From: Owenia fusiformis
Taxonomy: Eukaryota; Annelida; Polychaeta; Sabellida; Oweniidae
Direction: 5' to 3'
Length of the DNA stretch: 64,000 bases
Assembly: GCA_903813345.2 (NCBI GenBank)
Contig: CAIIXF020000002.1
Location: 17,615,467 to 17,679,466, forward strand
The notes under the pieces: generated by a model
The model's input: only the letters and a program-made list of their open reading frames with translations
Told to the model about the DNA's origin: nothing
Database searches by the model: none
Program-made: the position numbers and the translations under genes
Shown here: piece by piece, positions 40,458 through 50,538 of the stretch
Numbering within the stretch: position 1 is the stretch's first letter
Layout of the letters: each line of letters begins with the position of its first letter

Positions 40458-41084
40458 TATACTAATGACAGTTTCTTTAAATATATATCGTGCGCTAACT
40501 GCACGTGTATGGTTATTGAGAAACTCGTCCTAGAAATGGGTTTAAATTGGGGAAACAAAATATCATACGAAAATCTATCACCGGAAGTCTGGCCATCTTG
40601 ATGCAACAACACGGTGTTGTTGCATCAACACGGTGTTGTTGCATCACGATACCCCCCAGTGAAATTGGGATTTCCATATGATACATCATCACAAGAGCTT
40701 AATACGTGCACAGAATTAGCGACAATAAACCCCAATGAATCGAGGACCAAGTGATTGAAGAGTTGAAGCGACGGTTAGTCCGCCATTTGTGACAACAGTA
40801 TCTGACATTGCGTTGTCAGGCTATTCCGGGGTGACCAAATAACGTCTTCGAAAGATGCGCGATCTTCGGCCACGCAAGTTATTTACGCGCCATTATCTGG
40901 AAAACGCAACCCCTCCTTTTCAAATATGGTCCGATGATTGTACAAGGTGGAGAATCAAGATGGCACATCCGCGGACAACAACTCGCTTAACTGTTTAACG
41001 CAGTTCAGCGCCAAATTGAGGGACATCCGACAGTGCCTTTCACATCGATAGACAAAACTGATAGTACAATAACGTCATTTCGAA

Positions 41085-41151
41085 GGGCAATATAGTGAAA
41101 TATTCGACCAAGGGCCGAAGGCCCAAGGTCCAATATTTCACTATATTGCCC
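41085..41151. repeat. 67-bp hairpin with 20-bp perfect arms
   Basis: GGGCAATATAGTGAAATATT is followed by a GC-rich loop containing GGGCCGAAGGCCC, then by the exact complement. It is probably the folded end of a small transposon. Confidence 0.6.
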
Positions 41152-43181
41152 GCAGAAAGAAATGATGGTCCCCCAGGGATTATGGTCCCCTTTCTTTACG
41201 GCCCTTACTGGCCCTGATTGCGTATAAGATAATCAGGGAAAGAGTTGTATTTAAGTCACCATATAAATCGATGGAGAGTAGGTTGACAGGACCTCCTACC
41301 CTTTTACACCGGTCTGAAATGCATTCTTGACCACCACTATGACGTCACATATTGCTTAGGTCGATATCAAGGAGGATTGGAAGCCAGGGTTCCAACTCGA
41401 TATTCTTTAATCTCCACGCATGCGTCATTTGCTATTCGTGTCTGTATAATTTGTACGACTGCATGGAGAATGACCCGATACTCTCCAACAGACTATCGCT
41501 AGGTGATTGTTTTGCAGAATATCGGTGTTGCATTCTGGGTCGATATAATAAAATAAACGCCTTCTAAACTAGCACTAAATCCCCTAGAACTGGTCCGGCA
41601 AGGTGGTAATAATATAATTGTTTATGTACTGTCTTAATCTAGTATCATCCAGACACTTGAACAGTTTCCCAAATTAATGAAAGAAATCCGAGATATCATA
41701 TTTTCCTTGAAAGTATACGACTTCCAGGGAATTAAATATCTACAAAGATATGTCGTCCGTCGTATACTTACAAAGAAACAATAATTTCTCGGAATTCGTA
41801 TAAGATACTTTCAAAGAAAAAATAATTTCTCGGAATTCTTATTAGATTAGATTGCACGTTTATTCTATTTTAAATCACACTTGTTTTCACGCCTAACCAT
41901 ACCCATAAAATGAACACCACACCATCATCATAAACCATGACATCTCAAATCTTCTCAGGCCCTGAGATGCCAAGATATAATGAGCTTGATTTGGCGATCC
42001 AGGAGAGCCCAAAATTGAGGATTTTTGAGATCTTTCACTCCAGCTCATATATCATCTAATTGGGGTCATAAAACTGGAGTAACTGTGCCTGTTGTAATAT
42101 CTGCTGTTAAATACAATGCCTAGTATCCCATAAGAGGAGGGAAGCCCCAGAGTTTAAAGATGACAGACATAATTACGTCTCTTGCTTACCACCTTCGTTC
42201 GTTCGAATTTTCATCGGCTAGTTATCCAATGCTACACTTCGATGGGATGTTTTTAATTGATATAGGCATATTCCGTACACCTTTCTTTATCTTGATGTGA
42301 AATGAGAAGCTATATTGGTTAACACACTAGAAATGAACATAACATTATTCGAAGCGTATTTCGTAAATTTTGAAACCGCCATTGATGACATCATTTGTTT
42401 GTCGACTTTTGAACAATCAGAGATGTATGTCATCTCAATAAAGGTTTACATTATAAGCGTATGTCATCTTTGAACTCTGGCGTTATTCCCCCTCTGGCCT
42501 ATTGTGTAATGTATTGATATTAGGTAGATGATTACATGATAACAATCACACTTATTGACAGTAACTTATAACTCTTCCCATCTGATGTGTTCAGATGACA
42601 GAATATGCCTCATAATATCAGAGCATGTTTCAGGTGAAACAGAAAGATTTGACATTGAAAAAAATCATTTTGTCCCGCCCAACTCCGCTCACAAAAATCG
42701 TATTCACCTTCCAATTCCGCTCATGAATGGTATTCACCCCCTGGAATTGTTTTAGCTTTCCATTTCGTTCAGTTGGGTCAATAGAGCGTGCAATAATGTT
42801 GTTCATGTCTGAGATTTTGAAACGTAAGGAGAACGAAGCTATAAAAGCCTATTAAACGAATATAGAAGGCGAATGTAATTTCATCATCATGCTCGAACAA
42901 CGTCAACGCCATAGAAAACTGAGCAATAAGTGAATGTCCCGATGACCATACTGTTAATTTTTATATTGATGTGTTAAAGTTTATGTTATACAATAAAGTT
43001 TTTATATTTCAAAAGGTCATAAAGTTAGGCTAAGGCATATTAAAGTAGACTAAATATTATAGTCTGGGTTTCTTTCATAGAAATTATAAAACTATTGATA
43101 TTAAACTGATGATTTATGAGGAGTTATGAATATCATGGGATAAAAAAGTTTATTTATTGCATACTAGACGATATGTATATA

Positions 43182-43205
43182 CAGGGTGTCCCGAAAGTAT
43201 ACCTC
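43182..43205 (+). mobile_element. Single mariner-like end (CAGGGTGTCCCGAAAG)
   Basis: CAGGGTGTCCCGAAAGTA follows TATATA and looks like a Tc1/mariner terminal repeat. No matching inverted end is seen downstream, so the element is truncated or diverged. Confidence 0.35.
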
Positions 43206-44144
43206 CCCCCCCCTAGGCAGACATAAGTCACATAAAACTTCTTGAAAAATACCTTTGCATTTTTTGTGCATGTTCCTTAATGCTATGTAATGCTGTGATT
43301 TCAGAATTGTAATGATAAAGCTCTCCCAATTTTAGATAATAGTTTGTTTTTTCTCCCGCTCCACCGTTTTTTCAATTCCACAAAGTCGATTTATATTCCG
43401 TTGCTATGTGGTTGCTAGGGAAAATCATGGACCGAAAGTATTTTGTAATAATAATGGTCGAGCATTTATCTAATATCTCGGAAGCACCTATTCTTATTTG
43501 TTGTACTTCTTGAAATATGAATGTTGAAGACAAAAACGAGCTAAACTTCAAATTGTTAATAATTCAATTACGCGTTCCATTTATTTCAATGAGTTTTCGC
43601 GATACCTGCTATCTTTGGAAGTACATAATTACTTTAGTTCTAGAAAAGCTATTACCTTAACTTTTATTTCTTTTGAAAGACAATAGTTTATTATTTTAGG
43701 AAATATAGCATTTGGGCACCAACAATTATATTAAACAGGAAATTAAGAATTCATCATCAAATAATTTAAAAAACTTGAGTAAGTAAGTGAAGTTAGTTTA
43801 TAGTTCCATTTAAAAATTTCACATATCGCGAAAAATAAGGGGAGTACATATAATTACATAATTATAATAATATAAATATATACAAGTGTGAAGACTTCTA
43901 GAATATTGTATATTGTGTATTTAGCAATACAAGTGTATGTATATAAATAGCCTATAATCCAATAAATATTTTAAATAAATTAACAAAAAATATGAATATG
44001 AACGTGTTTTTGCTTTTGACGACTTAATGCAAATACAATATGGCACGTTATCAGAAATTTTAGAACCGACTGAACACTACATTCTGGAACAGATAAAAAT
44101 AGTAACATAGGGCTAACCTCATAACCAATAAAAATAAAACCATA

Positions 44145-44345
44145 CGAAAGAGGAAGAAAAGAGCTTTAAAATGCTTTTCATTTAAAGATTCTAGCTCAAT
44201 TTTGAAGGAAGTTGCATCAATGTTTGTAAAATTCAAAATAAATCTTAATTCTGGCTTGTTTATGCCACAGTCGCACGTGACCTCCCCTCCCCGGACTAAA
44301 AACCGAAGTTTTGGGCGATCGCACCCCCTCCCCCAGACTTAAAGC
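44145..44345. repeat. Diverged relative of the interior of the 54116-54992 element
   Basis: AGCTCAATTTTGAAGGA and the neighbouring AGGAAGAAAA...TTAAAAT pattern match both arms of the inverted element at 54.1-55.0 kb. The CCCCTCCCC-rich end matches its CCCCCTCC segment. Confidence 0.5.
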
Positions 44346-44421
44346 TGGCTGTGCCCCTGACAATTTGCAACTTTGCAAATTCTTTCATTCATTGTAGATT
44401 TATCTTGTCTAAAAAGATTAG

Positions 44422-45038
44422 AAAGGAGTGGTATTGATATGGAGAACTGAATTCAACAATGTTTTTCTCTTAAACCAATCATTGAAAACAATTCTGTAAA
44501 AAACATGGTATTTTATGTAATGTTGACTGATTGACAACAATTTAATGTGAAAATTATTGAGAAATATTTTACATAACTGTTTTTGTTAAAATTTTTTGTT
44601 TTTTGAGTGCAATTGCTTTTGCTCCTTTCTACCAATTCTTGTGAATGAAATAAAATGTCTTTCAGAACCTTGTTGGATAGCATATACAATATGTTTTAGA
44701 CCTCTCAATATTACAGTTATACAAAGGAATTTTTGGTTGATTTTAAAAAGGTATTCAAAAAATGAAAACAAAATCCCCCCAATATAGATAAAAATCAAGA
44801 TAAACCTTTTATTTCATAAACAAGATACTTTCTTGAGAGACCTAAACATGTTGTGTTTATGTTGTTTTGTTCCAATGAGGTTTGGAAAGATGTTTCATTT
44901 CACTCTGGAAACATGATACCAAGAACAAAACAAGTGACCAGAATACAGTATATGGATGTGTTAAATTTTTAGATTTTTTATGACTGGTTTAAGAGAAACG
45001 TTTGTTCAAAAAGTTCTCCATATCGATACCACTCCTTT
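44422..45038. mobile_element. ~617-bp element with inverted ends
   Basis: AAAGGAGTGGTATTGATATG at 44423 returns inverted as CATATCGATACCACTCCTTT at 45019-45038, and the arms extend about 60 bp inward through TTAAACCA. A partial inverted relative is at 29270-29465. Between 45039 and 45682 I see no gene. Confidence 0.6.
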
Positions 45039-45682
45039 ACCAGTTCATTTGTCAGAATGAGATGTTGTTCATTGTCACGGCCTGACATCACATGGGGAGC
45101 ATTATAAAACAGCAAGATTTCTAACTCCATTTGCAATACATGTACATGTACAGTTTAACAATCAATTCAGATCCATAGCATATTTATGTAAGAGGCAGAC
45201 AACGAATGTTAAAATTTTAAAAAATTCAATCTTCTCAATGTTTTAAAATTACTTTAATTTGTTAATAAACAGCTAGTTTGATCATATATCTTTTCTATAT
45301 GTAGTTACCCTGTCATTGTAAGTAATGTAAAACAGCCAACATACAGACCAAAACTTTAACTTGTAAACAAGTGGTCCTTCAGGTCTTATTATACAAATGG
45401 GGCTTGGTTTTTTACTGTTCCACATTCTTACAGAGAAGTGCTCCATTCAGCAGGCATGGCACATTAATTCAGATTATTGCTAAATAGTCATTCCATTCTA
45501 TCCAGAGAACCTTTCACAAGAGATTGACTAATAGAGGTCTTAATCAGCATGAATTTAGTTATCTATAAGTTCCACCATTATATGAATGTGAATCATTCCA
45601 TTCTATCCAACTCTTCGCAAGTGATTGACTGTGGAAATATATGTATACCTAGCCGATGGGGATCAGATCAGATTGTCATCAG

Positions 45683-48600
45683 TTATTTCCCTTTTGCAAG
45701 ATCTTCAGGGTATTTCTCTTGCATTTCCATTGTATACTTCAGTTTTCCGGGAGTGAGGCTCTGATCTACGCCAGACTTGAGATGTAATGTGAGGGGTGAT
45801 TCCGTGTAGCCATTATAGTAAAGGCAATACCTCTTACTAGCTTCAAATGTCACAAACATCAGGCCTCCATAGGGTACAATCTAAAAATACATGTACATAT
45901 ATAAGAGTTCTATAAGTTCCATGTGGTTCAATCTAAAAATATAGAACTTCTTTTATGGTATAATCTGATAACATATTCACTTAGAAGCATGAGACTTTCA
46001 CCCCCTTATACAGCCTTTAAAATATGAACCCTACATTAATATATATACACTTTACACATCTTTCTGCGTAGCATATACATGTAGGCATACATTGACATTT
46101 GATTATCTTGAATAATAATGTCACTATAGGATTTTTATTCTTAACAATGAATAATAGAAAATTGCTGTCAATTATATCAAACCATGTATTGTACACATAT
46201 AGAATCTTGGTCTTCATCACCATTTAAAATTTACTAAGCATATATAAGGACATCATTTAAAGATCAGATACCTTGATAACAGCAGGGATCCAGCCAGACC
46301 ATAAGCCAAATATACCATTCCGTCGTACAGTCTGCCGAAATGCATCTACCATGCCATCAAACTCCACATTCACACCACCTCTGTCAGGTAACACTGTACT
46401 ATGAGCCTGCAATGAGAAAGGAGAAGCTCATCATTACTTATGTATCATTTCCTCTGTCAGGTAACACTGTACTATGAGCCTGCAATGAGAAAAGAGAAGC
46501 TCATTATTACTTATGTATCATTTCCTCTGTCAGGTAACACAGAACTATGAGCCTGCAATGAGAAAAGAGAAGCTCATTATTACTTATGTATCATTTCCTC
46601 TGTCAGGTAACACAGAACTATGAGCCTGCAATGAGAAATGAGAAGCTCATTATTACTTATTGTATTGTATTTTGTTTACCACCAATGAAGGTGAGCAATA
46701 CCTCTTGGGTATATCCCGTATATATACGGTCGTAATTTACGTAATTAACCTGGAAGATAGACCCAGAAACCCCTCCTTGAAGGAGCCCTGTGTTCTTTCA
46801 TGTGCACTTATACATAGACATACAAGTACACACCACAGCCTTTTGTACGAGTTGCGGACCACTCAGTCAAACACCCTGAAGTACTTCACTCAAACAAGCA
46901 AATTTAGTCTTGCCTGAACCGGGGATCGAATCCGGGACCTATTGCGAAAGAGGTACATGCGCTACCGCTGAGCTACACGGGTGGACTTTGAGAATGAGAA
47001 AGGAGAAGCTCATTATTGCTTATGTATCATTTCCTCTGTCAGGTAACCAAGAACTATGAGCCTGAAATGAGAAAGGAGAAGCTTATTATTGCTTATGTAT
47101 CATTTCCTCTGTCAGGTAACACAGAACTATGAGCCTGCAATGAGAAAAGAGAAGCTCATTATTACTTATGTATCATTTCCTCTGTCAGGTAACACAGAAC
47201 TATGAGCCTGTAATGAGAAAGGAGAAGCTCATTATTGCTTCATTTCCTCTGTCAGGTAACACAGAACTATGAGCCTGCAATGAGAAAAGAGAAGCTCATA
47301 TTACTAATGAATCATTTCCTAAAATAAAAAATGTGAGACATGTTACTCACACACTCAATCAAATATGATAAAATAAATACTGAAGTGAAAAAAATGACTT
47401 GCATAGAAATCAGTATTTGAAGTTCAGAGATTGAAAAAAGCTTATTACCACTTTTCACAAAGTGTATGTTTAAAATAACTCTTGTGTTATCCAAAAACCA
47501 ATGAATAATGTCATGCAAAAACTTCGCCATCTTTCATTGGCATTGCTTAAAACTTGACATATAAATTGGTAGATAAAGAATATTTTTTTGATAATCTAGT
47601 GTCAACCCTGATGTGGTCTGTTTGAGATGTTTTTGGTGTGAAGATCAAAATTAAAACTTCAATTCGCGATAATACGCATTTAGTTCCTTTAATTCATTTA
47701 TGTAAGGGAGGGAATGCTACTGTCATTATGACTTGCAATCTTGAAATCTTGTAGAGTGTATTCAACACTCGTTTGCAGGGCAAGCAACACAATTGCTTTC
47801 ACCACTAGTCTTCTATAAGACAATCAACATGATGACTTGCAATTGTTCTATAGGTTATGCAACATAATGCCATCTTTTACAAGGCATGCAAGTACATGGT
47901 TTGCATTCTTCTCTATGGCATGCAACAACACAATAAATTGGAACACACTGACCAGTTATCTTCTTCAGGGCACATCTGTATTCAGCATATCGTCCCATTA
48001 TTTCCACATTGTTACAATTGCATTTTCGCTGATATTGAGAAATCAGAGGTTGAAGTTTAGGTCTTCATAACTTTTGAGTACTAATTTTTAAAAAACTTAT
48101 TTTTTCGTTTAGGTAATCCTGTGTATATGTAGGCCTTGCAGAGCAAAAATCACTGATTAACAATAAATAAAACACATCTTTTTTTATGGTTTCTTGTTTT
48201 TGAAATATCAAAATAACCCTGAAAACTGAATTTTTATTCACTTCCATTTTGTTATTGTCTCGTATACCATTATTCTGCCCATCTAATTATGAAGAATATG
48301 ACTCGTGTTCCGTTTTGACTGATAAGGTACTGGATGAGCTTGGTCCATGTTTTTCTTACAGGATTGCATTTTTCTAATTATGTTAATTTTGTGAAATATA
48401 TCATTTCTCATTGATTTTGAAAATGATAGGGTCTAGTTTTTCAGCATCTGCGAATTATTGCCATTTATATCCCCCTGGTTACTTTTATGAGGGAGTACTA
48501 TGATAATCATCAATAATTTCTGTTATATATCTTCAATCACATTCATATTTCTAGGGATTATGTATCTATATTTAATCAGTCGCTACAAGTTTGATCATGA

Positions 48601-50227
48601 TTGGTATAGTGGTTGCCAAAACAACACAACTTACAACTTAAGTGCAAAAAATTGTAAATATTTTGGATAAATCCACCAGATCTTTAAAAGGTACATGACA
48701 ATGATAAAAAGGCTATAATAGGGTCAGTAATTGATTAAGTTCACTGAACGAACTTTTTTTTGTTACAAATAATATCAAATCTGCTTTCTTTTGTTTTTAC
48801 TACATGTATGGTGTCATGATTTATGATCTCCTTTCTTACCTGCAAAGTATACTAGTAAGAGATTGTCCCATTATTTCCACATTGTTATAACTATAAGTCA
48901 CATGATTAAAATTATGTATCTGATTGGCTCTGCTGCCTACCCAAATGGATATGACAAGGTGGGCTTAAATTTTTTTCCCTCATTTTGCACTTATAACAAT
49001 GTGGCACGGGATACCTCTAAAAGGAGATGAGATCCATTGAAATGGACCTCAGAAATGAATTCCTTGTGAAAAATTGAGAAAGATAGTATACTTATCCCAA
49101 AAACCTGTAAAAAGTGAGTTATACAATGTGGTAATAATGGGACGATAGTATTCAGACATTTACAATTCAATTATTTACATACATCCAACCATGCAGGTGT
49201 ACTGTATAGTAACACAAATGCATTGATTAAAATAATAATGTGTGCAATTCACATTTGAACTTACGTACTTGTAACTTTTTCCTAATGGTATCGAATGGGA
49301 ATGAAGCTGTCAGTGCTACTGCAGATGCTACACTACCATTGATGAAATGCTGGAGTGGGGATAGTTGACTTCTCGATACATGCCACAATCTGTCCAGGAG
49401 CTCATATGTTACAAATGTTGCCCCAGCAAATGGCACAACTCCTGGAAATACAATAACAAACATGTACAAGCCACATGAGTTCAAATTTACAATCATTTCA
49501 AACTTACAGATTTACAGTAAAACCAATTGGTGTCTCAAATTAACTGTTTACTTGGAATGTACATGTACATGTACATGTATTCATTCAACAGGTCACCTGG
49601 AAGTATATCTCGAGTTGTGTGATTTCAGTACATTAAATAGTGATGTAGATTTAGCATGAAGTCAACAAATGAGGCATTGATGCTGAATATAACGAGAATG
49701 AGGCATTCACCTAAAATGGATGTAGACATCCCCTTGTAAAATGCAGCGATACCCTCTCTCGCATAAATGACTCGAAAGGCGTCAATAATTCCTTGATATG
49801 GTGCAACATTTCTGTTCATGGTCTGAACAATAAGCCTTGTTTTCACCATATCTGTTGGATAAATGGCTACAGTTGCAATAATGCCTGCACTTGAACCTGC
49901 AATCATAGCGCTAAATGGCGACAAGCGACCTTGGTCATTTGCAAGTAACAGTTTGATTTTCTGAAATGCTGCAAACTGAATCGCTGAATATGGGAGGAGA
50001 CGCAAGCATCCAACAAGGTTCCCTTTCCAGAAAGCTCCCAATCCTTCTTGTTTATATAAATTTGGGAATGTTCTCAAGAAGCCTCTCTTTGTTGTAAGAG
50101 TTCCAACTTGGGAGAGGATTTTCACAACATCAAGAGGAGCCGTCAATGTACGACTGGAGACTCCAGCAAAAGCTCCACATATGAAACTCTGCGAAAATGT
50201 TATGCGGTGGTCCTTCTTGGATCTCAT
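45683..50227 (-). CDS. SLC25A43: Mitochondrial carrier, solute carrier family 25 member 43 (complete, four exons)
   Basis: The exons are 50227-49711, 49441-49269, 46406-46272 and 45880-45683. All have GT-AG junctions in matching phase, giving 340 residues against about 341 in vertebrate SLC25A43. The three carrier repeats carry PLDVVK (31-36), PTDMVK (124-129) and PFDTIR (221-226), the PX[DE]XX[KR] signature of inner-membrane mitochondrial transporters. Further matches specific to SLC25A43 are WKGN...CLRLLPYSAIQ and, in the last exon, IVPYGGLMF...YYNGY..SPL and GVDQSL. The family exchanges small solutes across the inner membrane. The substrate of member 43 is not established. The start is the first ATG of the first exon, followed by a basic stretch. 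Intron 1 contains an ACATGT run, intron 2 a 1.16-kb MITE, and a minisatellite abuts exon 3. The gene is head to head with UFSP2. Confidence 0.93.
46378..47315. repeat. 73-bp minisatellite containing a copied splice acceptor
   Basis: CCTCTGTCAGGTAACAC recurs at 46378, 46451, 46524, 46597, 47033, 47106, 47179 and 47246, with 73-bp spacing except for the last step (67 bp) and a SINE-filled gap. The first copy is itself the 5' end of SLC25A43 exon 3 with its acceptor. Every further copy in the intron repeats that acceptor (CATTGCAG on the minus strand) plus about 28 exonic bases. Confidence 0.9.
46661..46985 (-). mobile_element. tRNA-derived SINE
   Basis: Read on the minus strand, the 5' part has an A box (TAGCTCAGCGGTAGCGC) and a B box (GGATTCGATCC) at tRNA-like spacing, about 46984-46920. 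The acceptor and T stems do not pair properly, so this is a SINE head, not a tRNA gene. A non-tRNA body of ~240 bp follows. It splits the 73-bp minisatellite. Confidence 0.75.
47990..49145. mobile_element. 1.16-kb MITE, TA target site, in SLC25A43 intron 2
   Basis: TCGTCCCATTATTTCCACAT and its inverse lie between TA dinucleotides. A second TGTCCCATTATTTCCACATT at about 48867, with an inverse near 49005, shows a related copy nested inside. There is no transposase. Confidence 0.7.
49557..49579. repeat. ACATGT microsatellite
   Basis: Four repeats of TGTACA/ACATGT type lie in SLC25A43 intron 1. A shorter run is at about 45139. Confidence 0.7.
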
Positions 50228-50538
50228 TCTAGTTTTATGCCATATGTCTCCATATTTTATGCATTATCTTCGAAATAATACAAATTCGTCTGCATTTCAA
50301 TATTTTGACGACCGAAGAACACTTTTTTCAGGTCCTTCCGCTAAACAATAAAACATTTTATTTTATTGATTTTGTCACTATACTATGCAATTTGACAAAA
50401 TTGACTCAAATGAAATGAAACATATTGAATTGGTACACATAAATATTGAGAGTTATTTGTATTTATGCAAGATTTGTGTAACAAAATAATATAAATATCA
50501 CTCCGCATAACCGGAAGTGTAAAAATTAGAAAAATATT
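50228..50538. promoter_or_regulatory. Bidirectional promoter between SLC25A43 and UFSP2
   Basis: Only 311 bp separate the two divergent start codons. ACCGGAAGTG at 50510-50519, about 20 bases before the UFSP2 ATG, is a textbook ETS/GABP site. CTTCCG at 50335-50340 is a second ETS core, facing SLC25A43. There is no good TATA box at a fitting distance. ETS sites are typical of animal bidirectional housekeeping promoters. That both genes use this region is inferred from position. Confidence 0.6.

Larger units (their letters stand above)
31537..40661. mobile_element. 9.1-kb CACTGGG...CCCAGTG element, 5-bp target duplication, filled with nested insertions
   Basis: The ends are CACTGGGGGGTATCGTGATG and its inverse, flanked by AATT-rich duplications AAATT (31532-31536 and 40662-40666). 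Homology of the arms continues inward: 31537-31860 matches 40661-40459 and then 39460-39340, interrupted by a later MITE. The word GATGCAACAACACC occurs repeatedly near both ends in both orientations, once as a full palindrome, as expected for transposase binding sites. A 5-bp duplication and a 5'-CAC end are features of Transib and RAG-like transposons, but no transposase is visible, so the superfamily is only a guess. Confidence 0.75.
40667..44420. other. No gene recognised
   Basis: A perfect hairpin sits at 41085-41151. A direct repeat of AATAATTTCTCGGAATTC occurs near 41780 and 41820. The single transposon end at 43182 and the dispersed repeat at 44145-44345 lie here too. Otherwise I see only AT-rich sequence with short chance frames. 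Confidence 0.4.

Noticed and set aside
46907-46985. A tRNA gene
   Set aside because: A and B boxes are present but acceptor, D and T stems do not pair; it is the head of a SINE.
46378-47315. CRISPR-like array
   Set aside because: The repeats are contiguous 73-bp minisatellite units without unique spacers, in a eukaryotic intron.
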